From assembly GCF_019968905.1 (NCBI RefSeq), contig NZ_CP079946.1, positions 6,049,356 to 6,113,355 of the forward strand: DNA of 64,000 bases, written 5' to 3'. The notes beneath the pieces are model-generated. The model made no database searches. It had not been told where the DNA came from and was given only the letters and a program-made list of their open reading frames with translations. Origin of the DNA: Corallococcus sp. EGB (GTDB lineage: Bacteria; Myxococcota; Myxococcia; Myxococcales; Myxococcaceae). The position numbers and the translations under genes are program-made. Of this stretch, positions 17,604 to 27,817 are shown piece by piece. Positions within the stretch are counted from its first letter, which is position 1. Each line of letters starts with the position of its first letter.

Positions 17604-19073
17604 ATGCGCACCACCCATCGACCGTTCACCACCCTGGCTCTGGCGCTGTGCCTCTTCGTGGCCGCGCTGGAGATGACCGTCGTCTCCACCGCCATGCCCA
17701 CGGTGGTCAGCGACCTGGGCGGCATCCAGCACTACGCGTGGGTCTTCACCGCGTACATGCTGTCCTCCACCATCACCGTCCCCATCTACGGGAAGCTCGC
17801 GGACCTCTACGGCCGCAAGCCCATCATCCTCTTCGGCACCAGCCTGTTCCTGCTGTCGTCCCTGGCGTGCGGGTTCTCCACGTCGATGAACATGCTCATC
17901 CTGTTCCGCGTCCTCCAGGGCCTGGGCGCGGGCGCCATGCAGCCCATCGCGCTCACCATCATCGGGGACATCTACACGCTGGAGCAGCGCGGGAAGGTCC
18001 AGGGCGCGTTCAGCGCCGTGTGGGGCATCGCCGGACTCGCCGGCCCCCTCACCGGCGGCCTCATCGTGAAGTACCTCACGTGGCACTGGATCTTCTTCAT
18101 CAACATCCCCATCGGCATCGCGTCCATGGCGCTGATCGTCGCGTTCTTCCATGAGCAGCTCCAACGCAAGGAGCGCGCGCGGCTCGACTATGCCGGAGCG
18201 CTGCTGCTGTCCTCGGGCGTCGTGGCGCTGCTGTTCGGCGTGCAGGGCTCGGGACGGACGCTGCTCGCGCTGCCCCTGGCCGCCCTGCTCCTCACCGCGT
18301 TCGTGTTCGTGGAGCTCCGCGCCGCCGAGCCCATCATCCCGATGAGCATCTTCAAGATTCCCACCATCGCCATCTCCAACGTGGCCGGCGCCCTCTTCTC
18401 CGCCGCCCAGTTCGGCGCGACCACCTATGTGCCGCTGTACGTGCAGGGCGTGCTCGGAGGTTCGGCCACGATGGCGGGCGGGATGATCACCCCCATGATC
18501 GTCGGCTGGCCGCTGGCGAGCCTCATCGGCGGCAAGGTGATGGTGCGCACCGGCTTCCGTCCGCTCATCGTCGGAGGACTGGGCCTGGCCACGCTCGGCA
18601 CCGCGCTCATGGCGCTGTTGCTCAAGCCGGGGGCCTCCATGCTGGTGCCGGAGATCGCCATGGGCCTGTTCGGCATCGGCCTGGGCTTCGCGGCCATGTC
18701 CACCATGGTCGCCGTGCAGACCACCGTGGGCTGGGAGCTGCGCGGCGTGGCCACCGCGAGCAGCATGTTCTTCCGCACCATTGGCGGGTCGCTGGGAGTG
18801 GGCGCGATGGGCGGCGTGCTGGTGTCTCAGCTCATGAAGGACCCGAACGTCCCCGTGAGCGCGGCCACGGAGCTGCTCGGCCCCGAGCACGGGCGCGGCC
18901 TGGCGCCCTCGGTCCTGGAGACGCTCGGCAGCGCGCTGAACACCGGCCTGTCCATCAACTTCTGGATCATGTGCTCGGCGATGATCGCCGCGTTCACGGC
19001 CGGCCTGTTCTTCCCCAGGGTGAAGCGCGTCACCGCGCCGGTGAACATGTCCGACGTCACCGCCTCCCACTGA
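17604..19073 (+). CDS. MFS multidrug exporter, DHA2 (EmrB/QacA) family
   Basis: A 489-aa proton-driven exporter of the inner membrane with about 14 hydrophobic segments. Motif A appears as GKLADLYGRKP, the antiporter motif C region as GLAGPLTGGLI, and the start SLALC/AALEMTVVSTAMPTVVSDL matches DHA2 members. No partner membrane-fusion protein is adjacent. The gene is divergent from the O-antigen ligase and followed by a strong hairpin, so it stands alone. The substrate cannot be inferred; family members pump dyes, disinfectants and antibiotics. Confidence 0.92.
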   Translation: MRTTHRPFTTLALALCLFVAALEMTVVSTAMPTVVSDLGGIQHYAWVFTAYMLSSTITVPIYGKLADLYGRKPIILFGTSLFLLSSLACGFSTSMNMLILFRVLQGLGAGAMQPIALTIIGDIYTLEQRGKVQGAFSAVWGIAGLAGPLTGGLIVKYLTWHWIFFINIPIGIASMALIVAFFHEQLQRKERARLDYAGALLLSSGVVALLFGVQGSGRTLLALPLAALLLTAFVFVELRAAEPIIPMSIFKIPTIAISNVAGALFSAAQFGATTYVPLYVQGVLGGSATMAGGMITPMIVGWPLASLIGGKVMVRTGFRPLIVGGLGLATLGTALMALLLKPGASMLVPEIAMGLFGIGLGFAAMSTMVAVQTTVGWELRGVATASSMFFRTIGGSLGVGAMGGVLVSQLMKDPNVPVSAATELLGPEHGRGLAPSVLETLGSALNTGLSINFWIMCSAMIAAFTAGLFFPRVKRVTAPVNMSDVTASH

Positions 19074-19094
19074 CGCCCGAGGCTCGTGCGATGC

Positions 19095-19121
19095 TTCGCG
19101 GACCATGCCCCGGTCCGCGAA
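19095..19121 (+). terminator. hairpin terminator after MFS gene
   Basis: TTCGCGGACC (19095-19104) pairs perfectly with GGTCCGCGAA (19112-19121), 7-base loop, 22 bases after the exporter's stop codon. Confidence 0.6.
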
Positions 19122-19261
19122 ACCGCCGTCGACCACGCGCGGATGCACGGCGCCACGTCATGCGGCTGAAGCTGCGCTGAGCGCCTGCTTGCCGGAGTGA
19201 CACGTTCCAGGGGGCGCGGTGTTCCATGCGCGCACTTCGTGGCCCCCTGAAAGGGATTGCA

Positions 19262-20809
19262 ATGCGATTCGCAGGAATGACGTCGGCGCCCCGGCGGGGC
19301 ATGGCCGTCTCCCTGATGCTCATGGCCGTGGCGGGCTGCTCGACCGGGTCCCCACCCCACGAACCGCCTGTCACTCCCCGGCGGATTGTCTGGGGCACCT
19401 GCCCCGCGCTCCCGGACGGCGCGGCCCGCGATCCCCGCCAGACGTGCGGGAGCCTCCAGGTCCCGCTGGATCATCACCATCCAGGAGGGGCCACGCTCGA
19501 CATCGCCGTCTCGCGCATCATCGCGGCACGTCCGTCCTCGCGTCGTGGGGTCCTCCTGCTGAATCCGGGCGGGCCGGGACTCGGTGGACTCGAGCTGCCG
19601 AGCCTGAACGCGCCCCTGCTGCCTCCTGCGGTGCTCGACTCCTACGACTTGATCGGCTTCGACCCACGCGGGGTCGGACACAGCTCACCGGTCACGTGCG
19701 GGCTCACCGACGTCAGCATCGTCAACCTCTTCCCGTATCCCGCCGCGGACGGTTCCATTGACGCGAATGTCGCGCTCGCCCGGGAGACGGCGGCCCGCTG
19801 CGCGGCGTCCTCTTCGCGCGACGTGCTGCCGTTCATCACCACCGCGAACACCGCTCGCGACATGGACCTGTTTCGCCAGGCGCTCGGAGAGGAGCAGGTC
19901 TCCTATTGGGGCCAGTCCTACGGCACCTATCTGGGCGCCGTGTACGCGTCGCTGTTCCCCGAGCGCACCGACCGGATGATCCTCGAAGGCAACGTGGACC
20001 CCACGAGCGTCTGGTCTGGCTTCACCCGCACGTGGAGCGACGGCATGGAGAGCCGCTTCCCCGATGCCGCCCGTTACGCGGCAGCCCATGACGACCGCTT
20101 CCACTTCGGCACGACGCCCGAAGCGGTGACGGAGGCGTACCTCGCGCTCGCGAACCGGATCGACGCGACTCCCGCATCCATTCCTGGCACGGATGCCGTC
20201 ATCACCGGCGGGCTGCTGCGAACCCTCACCTACACCTTCCTGGAGCGCGACGAGCAGCTTCCCCTGCTCGTCCAGGTCTGGCGAACCACCGCCAACCTCG
20301 CGGACGGCGCGCCCACCGAAGAGGATGCCGCCGTGCTCCAGCAGCTCTTCGCGCAGGGGCCAGCGGAAGCAGACATTCCCGGGGACAACCAGACCGCTGT
20401 CTTCCTCGCGCTCACCTGCGGAGACGTGAGCTGGCCGACGGACGTCGAGCACTACCGGGCGGCCACCGCCGTGGACCGGGCCGCCCATCCGCTCTCCGCC
20501 GGAATGCCCGCCAACATCTGGCCCTGCGCATTCTGGAGGGCGCCGCTGGAGCCGCCCGTCGCAGTCCCCAGTGAGGGCCCCCACAACATCCTCCTCCTGC
20601 AGAACCGCCGCGACAACGCGACGCCGTGGGAGTCCGGGCTGGGCATGCGCAAGGCCCTGGGCGCCCGCGCGGCGTGGGTCGGCGTCGAGGCCGGAGGACA
20701 CTATGCCTACGGCCAGGGCGCCTCTTGCGTGGACGACGTCTTCAACGCCTTCCTGGAGGACGGAACGCTCCCCCAGGACGACGTGCACTGCCGCGTGGCC
20801 TTGCGCTGA
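19262..20809 (+). CDS. alpha/beta-hydrolase lipoprotein, TAP-like (tripeptidyl aminopeptidase type)
   Basis: A 515-aa secreted serine hydrolase resembling the tripeptidyl aminopeptidase/SlpD family of actinomycetes. A lipobox VAGC ends a short signal peptide, so the protein is probably membrane-anchored. The hydrolase domain has the oxyanion segment NPGGPGLGG, the FDPRGVGHS strand-loop, the nucleophile elbow GQSYG, and the C-terminal TAP-like domain with NRRDNATPWESG (acid) and GGHYAYGQ (histidine). ATG 19262 is chosen because AAGGGA lies 8 bases upstream; ATG 19226 would add 12 residues. It converges with the ELWxxDGT gene, 15 bp apart. Likely role: removing short peptides from N-termini of nutrients. 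Confidence 0.9.
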   Translation: MRFAGMTSAPRRGMAVSLMLMAVAGCSTGSPPHEPPVTPRRIVWGTCPALPDGAARDPRQTCGSLQVPLDHHHPGGATLDIAVSRIIAARPSSRRGVLLLNPGGPGLGGLELPSLNAPLLPPAVLDSYDLIGFDPRGVGHSSPVTCGLTDVSIVNLFPYPAADGSIDANVALARETAARCAASSSRDVLPFITTANTARDMDLFRQALGEEQVSYWGQSYGTYLGAVYASLFPERTDRMILEGNVDPTSVWSGFTRTWSDGMESRFPDAARYAAAHDDRFHFGTTPEAVTEAYLALANRIDATPASIPGTDAVITGGLLRTLTYTFLERDEQLPLLVQVWRTTANLADGAPTEEDAAVLQQLFAQGPAEADIPGDNQTAVFLALTCGDVSWPTDVEHYRAATAVDRAAHPLSAGMPANIWPCAFWRAPLEPPVAVPSEGPHNILLLQNRRDNATPWESGLGMRKALGARAAWVGVEAGGHYAYGQGASCVDDVFNAFLEDGTLPQDDVHCRVALR

Positions 20810-20824
20810 CGGTCACCGGCCGGG

Positions 20825-22294
20825 TCACTCCGCGCTGGCACTCAGCGGTGTACAGGTCACGTTGACGGGCACGGCCCACAACGCGTCACCCCGGACGCCG
20901 GAGTACCCCCGGAAGAAGATCCGGTTGCCCACGCGCGTGAACTCCTCGGGCCTGTCGCCTCCGGTGCTGGACGTGGTGACGCGCCCCGTGCCCGCTGGCG
21001 TGCCATTCGTCACCTGCGGCATGAGCCCCATGTCACCATCAAGGGAGCTGAAGAGCAGCGTGCCGGAGCCCGTATCGAAGAGGGGCGAGCTGTGCTCGTC
21101 GGACGTGGTGAGCTCCCGGCTGAGCTGCCGCGTCCCTCCCGCCGTGCCGTCCGTCACCCACAGCCCGACCTGACGCGGCGCGGGGCCCGGCGAGCTGGTC
21201 GCCATGGACAGGTAGAGCCTGCCCCCCGACTCCTGCATGTCCTGCACGTAGGGCGTGTTGTCCGGCTGGCCGGGGAAGGAATTGGGCAGCGTCGTCACCG
21301 TGGCCTTGCCGCCTCCCGAAAGCGCCAGACGGCTCAGCTTCAGCCGCTCACCATCGTCCGCGAGCGTGGACAGGTAGACGGAGGAGCCCAGCGCTCCCAG
21401 CAGCCGCGCCTGCTTGCCAAAGGTGTCCAGGCGCGCCGTGCCCGCCGCCGTTCCATCCGTCCGCCACACCTCCGTCCCGGAGGTGTCATCCAGCGTGAAC
21501 AACCCGGTGCCGTTCGCGAGGCCCCGCGTCGCCGACACGAAGGGGGCGCCCGCGTCCACGCGCTTGACGAGGAGGGTTCCCGCCGCCGTGCCATCTGTCC
21601 GCCAGAGGCGCGTGCCCTGGGTCGCGTCCTGGAGGAAGAACAGCAGCGCGCCTCCCGCGCGCAGCGTGGGAGAGGCCCGGGATGAGCCTGAGCCGAAGTC
21701 CACCACCCGGTATGTCCCCGCCGCCGTGCCGTCCGAGCGCCACAGCTCCACCGCGCTCCCCGCGTTCCGGAAGAAGGCCAACGCGCCTCCCAGCGCGGTG
21801 AGGTTCGTCAGGTTGGAGCCCGCTGCTCCCGGCGAGACGTCCTTGACGAGCCGGGTCCCCGCCGCGGTGCCATCACTCACCCACAGCTCGGAGCCCACCG
21901 CCGGGTCGTTCATCGTGAAGAAGAGCCGTGTGCCCACGGCCGTGAGCGAGCCGAAGTCCCGGAAGTTCAAGCCCTCGAAGGGGAACTCCCTCACCGGCAC
22001 CGTCCCCACCTCGGTGCCGTCACTGCGCCACAGCGCCGCCGGCCCCTTGTACGGATCCGCGGTGAAGTACAGCGTGCCCGCCACGTTCGTCAGCCACTCG
22101 GGAATGGGCCGGAGTGGCGAAGGCAGCGGCGCACCCGGAGGGAGGAGGTCCTTCACCTTGAAGGCCGCCATGGCGGGCGTGCACGCCTGAGCCTGGACCT
22201 GCTGCTCCCGGGCCGCGGGCGGCTCCATCTGCTGCGCGCCCCCACAGCCCACGCAGCACAACCCCGCCACGACCCATCCGAACCGCATGCGCAT
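20825..22294 (-). CDS. ELWxxDGT-repeat lipoprotein
   Basis: A 489-aa exported protein with at least seven repeats of the phrase [E/A/R]LWxxDGTxxGT (for example [36 protein letters not shown]), spaced roughly 45-60 residues apart. Each repeat plausibly forms one blade of a beta-propeller. The N-terminus [19 protein letters not shown] is a short lipoprotein signal, with the last cysteine (residue 17) the likely lipidation site, although the -3 residue is unusual. ATG 22294 is chosen for AAGGAG 7 bases upstream; a longer reading adds 64 residues lacking any signal. This repeat family is abundant in myxobacteria and of unknown function. The gene is divergent from the phosphoketolase operon. Confidence 0.88.
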   Translation of the reverse strand: MRMRFGWVVAGLCCVGCGGAQQMEPPAAREQQVQAQACTPAMAAFKVKDLLPPGAPLPSPLRPIPEWLTNVAGTLYFTADPYKGPAALWRSDGTEVGTVPVREFPFEGLNFRDFGSLTAVGTRLFFTMNDPAVGSELWVSDGTAAGTRLVKDVSPGAAGSNLTNLTALGGALAFFRNAGSAVELWRSDGTAAGTYRVVDFGSGSSRASPTLRAGGALLFFLQDATQGTRLWRTDGTAAGTLLVKRVDAGAPFVSATRGLANGTGLFTLDDTSGTEVWRTDGTAAGTARLDTFGKQARLLGALGSSVYLSTLADDGERLKLSRLALSGGGKATVTTLPNSFPGQPDNTPYVQDMQESGGRLYLSMATSSPGPAPRQVGLWVTDGTAGGTRQLSRELTTSDEHSSPLFDTGSGTLLFSSLDGDMGLMPQVTNGTPAGTGRVTTSSTGGDRPEEFTRVGNRIFFRGYSGVRGDALWAVPVNVTCTPLSASAE

Positions 22295-22526
22295 TGCCCA
22301 ACTCCTTGTCAGACCCAAAACATGGGAAGTTGGGACGCATGCCGTTGGCTGCCAATGTAGGCCGGGAGCGCCAGTGTTAGCGGAAAACACAACAGTGATG
22401 TGGAGGCCGTTCCGCTGTCGGGAAACCGACGCGCTTGACTTTTCCCATCTCAAACATTGCACGGTGCGGGCCAGATGGAGTCCCATCCGCCCGGGCGATG
22501 CACGGCCTTCACCTCTGGAGATGAAG

Positions 22527-24887
22527 ATGGCGGGTCCGCTGAGTGACGAGGAGTTGGAGAAGATCGACGCCTACTGGCGCGCGGCGAACTACCTGTCCGT
22601 CGGGCAGATCTACCTCAAGGACAACCCGCTCCTGGAGCGGCCCCTCACGCGCGAGGACATCAAGCCGCGCCTCTTGGGTCACTTCGGCACCACGCCTGGC
22701 CTCAACTTCATCTACGTGCACCTGAACCGCATCATCCGGAACCACCGGGCCAACATGATGTATCTCATTGGCCCCGGCCACGGCGCGCCTGGCATCATCG
22801 CCAACACGTTCCTCGAAGGCTCCTACACGGAGCTGTATCCCAACATCGAGCGCAACCGCGACGGCATGAAGCGCCTGTTCCGCCAGTTCTCCTGGCCCTA
22901 CGGCGTCCCCAGCCACGACTCGCCCGAGGTCCCCGGCTCCATCAGCGAGGGCGGCGAGCTGGGCTACTCGCTGCTCCACGCGTACGGCGCCGTGCTGGAC
23001 AACCCGGACCTCATCGTCCCCTGCGTCGTCGGCGACGGCGAGGCGGAGACGGGCGCGCTCGCCGCGAGCTGGCACTCCAACAAGTTCATCAACCCCATCA
23101 CCGACGGCGCGGTCCTGCCCATCCTGCACCTCAATGGGTACAAGATCGCCAACCCCACGGTGCTCGCCCGCATCGACGCGGACGAACTGGAGTCCCTCTT
23201 CAAGGGCTACGGCTACAAGCCCTATTTCCTGGAGGGCGACGACCCGAAGGACATGCACCAGCGGATGGCGGAGGTGCTCGACACGCTCTACGCCGAAATC
23301 ACCCGCCTCCAGCGCCACGCCCGCGAGAACAACGACCCCACCCGGCCCCGCTGGCCCATGCTCGTGCTGCGCACTCCAAAGGGATGGACCGGCCCGAAGG
23401 TCGTGGACGGCAAGCCCGTGGAGGGCACGTGGCGCGCGCACCAGGTGCCTTTGGAGGCGGTGCGCGACAACCCCGAGCACCTGAAGATCCTCGAAGCGTG
23501 GCTCCACAGCTACCGGCCCCGCGAGCTGTTCGACGCGCACGGCACCTTCCGCGAGGAGCTGGCGGACATCGCGCCCAAGGGCCGGCTGCGCATGGGCGTC
23601 AACGCGCACGCGAACGGCGGACAGCTATTGGTGCCGCTCGCGCTGCCGGGCTTCCGTGACTACGCCATCGACCCGGGCGTGCCCGGCTCCAAGCAGGTCA
23701 GCGCCACGAAGGTGCTGGGCGGCTACCTGCGGGACGTGATGCGCCACAACCTGGCGACGAGGAACTTCCGCATGTTCGCCCCGGACGAGAACGCGTCCAA
23801 CCGGCTCCAGGACGTCTACGCCGTCAGCGGCAAGACCTGGGGCGCGAAGCAAGAGCCCACGGACGAGCACCTCTCCGTCGATGGCCGCGTGATGGAGGTC
23901 CTGAGCGAGCACCTCTGCCAGGGCTGGCTGGAGGGCTACCTGCTCACCGGACGCCACGGCTTCTTCTCCTGCTACGAGGCGTTCATCCACATCATCGATT
24001 CGATGTTCAACCAGCACGCCAAGTGGATCAAGAGCGCCAGGGAGCTCCCGTGGCGCAAGCCCATCGCGTCGCTGAACTACCTGCTCAGCTCGCACGTGTG
24101 GCGGCAGGACCACAACGGGTTCTCCCACCAGGATCCGGGCTTCATCGACCACGTGGCCAACAAGAAGGCGGACACGGTGCGCATCTACCTGCCACCGGAC
24201 GCGAACACGCTCTTGTCGGTGGCGGACCACTGCCTGCGCTCGAAGAACTACGTCAACCTCATCATCGCGGGGAAGCAGCCCTCGCCGGTGTGGCTGGACA
24301 TGCCGAGCGCCGTGCGCCACTGCTCGACGGGCATCGGCACGTGGGAGTGGGCTGGCAATGACGACGGTGACCCGGACGTGGTGATGGCCTGCGCGGGCGA
24401 CGTACCCACCATGGAGACGCTGGCCGCGGTGACGCTGCTGCGCGAGTGGGCCCCAGAGCTCAAGGTGCGCGTGGTCAACGTGGTGGACGTCTTCACGCTC
24501 GCGCCCGTGCACACCCATCCGCACGGTCTCAACGAAGAGGACTTCAACCGCCTCTTCACCGTGGACAAGCCGGTGGTGTTCGCGTTCCACGGCTACCCCA
24601 CGCTCGTGCACAAGCTCACGTACAACCGGGCCAACCACGCCAACATCCACGTGCACGGGTACAAGGAAGAGGGCACCACGACCACGCCGTTCGACATGAC
24701 GGTGCTCAACGACATGGACCGCTTCACCCTGGCCCTGGACGCCCTCCGGCACTCAAAGACTACGCGCCACCGTTTGGACGACGCGGAGCAGCGCTTCTCC
24801 GAGGTCCGCCAGCGGCACAAGCTCTACGTGTCCGAACACGGCGAGGACATGCCCGAGGTCGCCAACTGGAAGTGGACCGCGCGATGA
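22527..24887 (+). CDS. xfp: xylulose-5-phosphate/fructose-6-phosphate phosphoketolase
   Basis: Thiamine-diphosphate enzyme that splits xylulose 5-phosphate (or fructose 6-phosphate) with phosphate into acetyl phosphate and glyceraldehyde 3-phosphate (or erythrose 4-phosphate). The 786-aa product has normal length. Visible family blocks: [27 protein letters not shown], the diphosphate-binding GDGEAETG...[30 protein letters not shown], and FHGYP near the end. ATG 22527 is chosen since CTGGAG ends 6 bases before it; the in-frame ATG at 22521 abuts that site. Its stop overlaps the acetate kinase start (ATGA), forming a two-gene operon that turns pentose or hexose phosphate into acetate and ATP. 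Confidence 0.96.
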   Translation: MAGPLSDEELEKIDAYWRAANYLSVGQIYLKDNPLLERPLTREDIKPRLLGHFGTTPGLNFIYVHLNRIIRNHRANMMYLIGPGHGAPGIIANTFLEGSYTELYPNIERNRDGMKRLFRQFSWPYGVPSHDSPEVPGSISEGGELGYSLLHAYGAVLDNPDLIVPCVVGDGEAETGALAASWHSNKFINPITDGAVLPILHLNGYKIANPTVLARIDADELESLFKGYGYKPYFLEGDDPKDMHQRMAEVLDTLYAEITRLQRHARENNDPTRPRWPMLVLRTPKGWTGPKVVDGKPVEGTWRAHQVPLEAVRDNPEHLKILEAWLHSYRPRELFDAHGTFREELADIAPKGRLRMGVNAHANGGQLLVPLALPGFRDYAIDPGVPGSKQVSATKVLGGYLRDVMRHNLATRNFRMFAPDENASNRLQDVYAVSGKTWGAKQEPTDEHLSVDGRVMEVLSEHLCQGWLEGYLLTGRHGFFSCYEAFIHIIDSMFNQHAKWIKSARELPWRKPIASLNYLLSSHVWRQDHNGFSHQDPGFIDHVANKKADTVRIYLPPDANTLLSVADHCLRSKNYVNLIIAGKQPSPVWLDMPSAVRHCSTGIGTWEWAGNDDGDPDVVMACAGDVPTMETLAAVTLLREWAPELKVRVVNVVDVFTLAPVHTHPHGLNEEDFNRLFTVDKPVVFAFHGYPTLVHKLTYNRANHANIHVHGYKEEGTTTTPFDMTVLNDMDRFTLALDALRHSKTTRHRLDDAEQRFSEVRQRHKLYVSEHGEDMPEVANWKWTAR

Positions 24888-26059
24888 GCGACGCGGGCGC
24901 GGTGCTGGTCATCAACAGCGGCTCGTCGTCGCTGAAGTTCGGCCTCTATGGCGAACAGGGCGGGCAGGAGACGGTGCGGTTCAAGGGCAGTGCGACCCGC
25001 ATCGGCTCGGAGCAGGGCCGGCTGGTGGTGAAGGACGGCGCGGGGAAACAGGTGCGCGCCGTGGACGTGCGGCATCCATCGCAAGAGGACGCCTTCCGCG
25101 AGGCCGTGCGCCACCTGGAGGAACTGGGCGGAGCGAGGCCCCAGGCCATCGGGCACCGCGTGGTGCATGGCGGCCCCCATCTGCGCCAGCACCAGGCGCT
25201 GACGCCCGAGGTGATGAAGGCGCTGGAGGACGCGACGCACTTCGCGCCGCTGCACATTCCTCCCGCGCTGCGGCTCATCCGGGCCACGCAGCAGCACTAT
25301 CCAGGCGTGCCGCAGTTCGTCTGCTTCGACACGGCCTTTCACGCGACGCTACCCCAGGTCGCGTCGACGCTTCCCCTGCCCGCTTCCGTGCGCGAACAGG
25401 GCGTGCAGCGTTATGGCTTCCATGGCCTGTCGTATGAATCCATCGTCGCGAGGCTGGAGCCCCAGGTGCCTGCGCGCACCGTGGTGGCCCACCTGGGCAA
25501 CGGCGCGAGCCTCGTGGCGCTCGAGCGTGGACGCGCCGTGGATACGTCCATGGGCTTCACGCCCACGGGTGGCATCCCGAGTGGCACACGCACGGGCGAC
25601 CTGGATCCGGGCGTGATGCTGTTCCTGATGCGCACGCGCCAAATGGACGCGGATGCGCTGGAGACGCTGGTGAACCACGAAGCAGGACTCCGAGGCTTGT
25701 CGGAAGGAACCAGCGACATGCAGGCCCTCACCCGCGACGCGGCGGCGGGAAATGCCGCGGCCGCGCTGGCGGTGGACATCTTCACGCGAAGCGTCGCGAA
25801 GACGGTGGGCGCCTACGCGGCGGTGCTCGGAGGGCTGGACCTGTTCGTGTTCACGGGCGGCATCGGGGAGAACAGCGCGAGGGTCCGCCAGGGCGTGTGC
25901 GCAATGCTGGGCCATCTGGGCATCCACCTTGATGCGCAGCGGAACGATTCAGGCACGGAGGTCATCACCACCGATGCGTCACCGTGCCCGGTACGCGTGT
26001 TGCCCAGCGATGAGGAGGCACAGCTCGCTCGCCACACCCGACGACTGCTTCGCGGGTAA
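24884..26059 (+). CDS. ackA: acetate kinase
   Basis: Converts acetyl phosphate plus ADP to acetate plus ATP. The 391-aa product shows [12 protein letters not shown] at the N-terminus, [37 protein letters not shown] and [13 protein letters not shown], all conserved in the ASKHA-fold acetate kinases. It is translationally coupled to phosphoketolase by an ATGA overlap, so the two enzymes are made together and acetyl phosphate is used at once. No phosphotransacetylase gene is nearby. A hairpin at 26088-26123 probably ends the transcript. Confidence 0.96.
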   Translation: MSDAGAVLVINSGSSSLKFGLYGEQGGQETVRFKGSATRIGSEQGRLVVKDGAGKQVRAVDVRHPSQEDAFREAVRHLEELGGARPQAIGHRVVHGGPHLRQHQALTPEVMKALEDATHFAPLHIPPALRLIRATQQHYPGVPQFVCFDTAFHATLPQVASTLPLPASVREQGVQRYGFHGLSYESIVARLEPQVPARTVVAHLGNGASLVALERGRAVDTSMGFTPTGGIPSGTRTGDLDPGVMLFLMRTRQMDADALETLVNHEAGLRGLSEGTSDMQALTRDAAAGNAAAALAVDIFTRSVAKTVGAYAAVLGGLDLFVFTGGIGENSARVRQGVCAMLGHLGIHLDAQRNDSGTEVITTDASPCPVRVLPSDEEAQLARHTRRLLRG

Positions 26060-26087
26060 TGCCCTCCGCACCTCCGGGCCTGAACCA

Positions 26088-26123
26088 GGTCCACTTTGCT
26101 GGGAACTGAGCCCCCAGTGGACC
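26088..26123 (+). terminator. hairpin after the xfp-ackA operon
   Basis: GGTCCACT (26088-26095) pairs with AGTGGACC (26116-26123); inner GGG/CCC can extend the stem. It lies 29 bases after the ackA stop, before the palindrome array. Confidence 0.5.
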
Positions 26124-26152
26124 GCCCCGCCCGCGACGCACCTCGCAAACTT

Positions 26153-26651
26153 GTCAGACAGTCGGACAAGTTGGGGCGACCGAGGCGGAAGGGGCTCGCG
26201 TTCCAGCCGGCCAGCCGAAGCCGGTCCGACTGTCCGACAAGTCGGGACGACCGTGGTCCAGGAGGGCTCCCGGTCGCAGCAGGCAGCGGAAACCTGTCCG
26301 GCTGTCCGGCAGGTCAGGCCCAAACCGAGGGGACTTCCGGTCCCGGTCGGACAGCGAAGCCGGTCCAACTGTCGGACGAGCTGGGACGACCATGGCCGAG
26401 GGCCTCCGGTCCCGTCGGACAGCGGACCCCGTCCGACTGTCGGACGGGTTGGGACAAGCGTGACTCGGGGGCTTCCGGTCCCGTCAGACAGCGGAACCAG
26501 TCCGACTGTTGGACAAGTTAGGGCGGCCGTTGCCCGGAGGTTTCGGGTCTCATCGGACTGCGGAACCTGCCCGGCTATCGGACGGGTTGGGACGACCGTT
26601 GCCTGGGGCTTCAGGTCTGGTCGGACTGTGGAACCTGTCTGACTGTCGGAC
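26153..26651. repeat. tandem array of about eight 67-72 bp units carrying a 15-bp palindrome
   Basis: Units begin at 26153, 26224, 26296, 26363, 26431, 26500, 26569 and 26637 (last one partial), with lengths 71, 72, 67, 68, 69, 69 and 68 bp. Each opens with a version of GTCCGACTGTCGGAC, a palindrome of two 7-bp arms around one base; the copy at 26431 is perfect. Most units also carry a GGGACGACC-like phrase after it and a second GTCGGACAGCGGAACC-like phrase near the end, whose GTCGGAC can pair with the next unit's GTCCGAC. Unit lengths are not multiples of three, so reading frames shift from unit to unit and no conserved peptide is kept: the array is noncoding. It fills the gap between convergent ackA and lptG. 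Confidence 0.85.
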
Positions 26652-26673
26652 GGGTTTTTCGCGCGCCCGTCCG
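26647..26673 (-). terminator. hairpin at the end of the leftward lpt operon
   Basis: CGGACGGG (26647-26654) pairs perfectly with CCCGTCCG (26666-26673). The loop contains TTTTT on the plus strand. It overlaps the last palindrome unit of the array and lies 26 bases past the lptG stop. Confidence 0.5.
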
Positions 26674-26698
26674 GAGGGGGCTCCTTGGGGCCCCGGAC

Positions 26699-27817
26699 TC
26701 AGGCCTGCCGCGTGACGCTCCGGCGCGGAAGATGCAATAGGCCCTCGCGGCGCAGCCACAGGGCCGCCGCCACCAGGGTCAGCAGCGTCGTGGGCATCCA
26801 GGCGGCCACCGCGGGCGCCAGACGCTCGGTGAGCACCAGCGTGCGGGACACCACCATCAGGCCCCACATCGCCACGGCGATGAGCAGTCCCTCCACCACC
26901 GCCGCCGTCAGGTGGCCCCTGCGGTTCGTCCGCAGCGCCAGGCCCACCGCCAGCAACGCCGCCGGCAGCCCCGCCAGCGGGTACGCGAAGCGGTTGTGCC
27001 ACGCGAGTTGGAAGGCCTTCGTCGCGAGCCCTACCTCCGCTCGCGCTTCAATCTGTTCGCCCAGCTCTGCCAGGCGCATCTGCTCCGGGCGGCCCGGCCG
27101 GATGCGAAACGTCGTCGCGCCCACGCCCAGCTCGTACTCCGCGGTGGGCTGCTGCGTCACCGACGTGCGCCCGTCCTCCGTGAACGTGCGCTCCACCACG
27201 TCCGTCAACTCCCAGCGCGTTCCCTCCAACGCGCGCATCCGCCCCGCGTCCACCCGGCGGCGCAGCTTGAACTCCGGCGTCAGCGTGAAGAGGGAGACGT
27301 TCTCGAAGCCCTCCTGGGGATTGCCGCCCCGCAGGAAGAAGATGGAGTCGCCCCGCCGGAACCACTGCTTCGGCGTGTAGTACATCCGCCAGTCGCCCCA
27401 CCGGTTGAAGCGCTGCGTGGTGATTTCATCCACGCGCCGGCCCGCTCGCGCGGCCACCGTCTCGTCGAACGCCACCAGCCCCACGCATGCCACCAGCGCG
27501 CACAGCCCTATCGGCAGGTACAGCGCCGCGGGCCCGAAGGTGAGTGCCCTCAGCGCCGTCACCTCGCCCTTCTTGCGCAGCGCCGACACCGTCGTTCCCG
27601 CCGCCAGCAGCAACGCCGCGGGCCCCAGCTGCTGCACCGATACCAGCGCCTTGTAGCCGTAGAGCTTGAGCACGTCCTGCACCCAGCCCTCGCCGCCATA
27701 GGCCTTCGCGCGGTCCACGAAGTCCACCACCAGGAACACCGCCACCACGCCCGCCAGGATGCCCAACGTCTGGCGCACGTACGCGCGCACCACGTACCCG
27801 AAGAGGGTGCCCCTCAT
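26699..27817 (-). CDS. lptG: LPS export ABC transporter permease LptG (YjgP/YjgQ family)
   Basis: Inner-membrane permease of the LptBFG complex that pulls lipopolysaccharide from the membrane toward the LptA bridge. The 372-aa product has the family plan: a helix pair at each end (GYVVRAYVRQTLGILAGVVAVFLVVDFVDR; near the C-terminus LPAALLAVGLALRTNRRG and a last hydrophobic helix) around a periplasmic beta-jellyroll. The coupling stretch GTTVSALRKKGEVTALRALTFGP matches LptG. The start ATG overlaps the lptF stop (ATGA). Which of the two YjgP/Q genes is F or G is assigned from order and similarity; a swap is possible. It is the last gene of the leftward operon. Confidence 0.85.
   Translation of the reverse strand: MRGTLFGYVVRAYVRQTLGILAGVVAVFLVVDFVDRAKAYGGEGWVQDVLKLYGYKALVSVQQLGPAALLLAAGTTVSALRKKGEVTALRALTFGPAALYLPIGLCALVACVGLVAFDETVAARAGRRVDEITTQRFNRWGDWRMYYTPKQWFRRGDSIFFLRGGNPQEGFENVSLFTLTPEFKLRRRVDAGRMRALEGTRWELTDVVERTFTEDGRTSVTQQPTAEYELGVGATTFRIRPGRPEQMRLAELGEQIEARAEVGLATKAFQLAWHNRFAYPLAGLPAALLAVGLALRTNRRGHLTAAVVEGLLIAVAMWGLMVVSRTLVLTERLAPAVAAWMPTTLLTLVAAALWLRREGLLHLPRRSVTRQA

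Noticed and set aside
22435-22463. TTGACT as a -35 element for the phosphoketolase operon
   Set aside because: No acceptable -10 sequence lies 16-18 bases downstream.
25752-26642. Open frame running from ackA into the palindrome array
   Set aside because: It is in a shifted frame of ackA, and the array units are not multiples of three, so no repeat peptide is kept.
26153-26651. CRISPR array
   Set aside because: Repeats are long and imperfect, the whole unit repeats rather than a repeat with unique spacers, and no cas genes are near.
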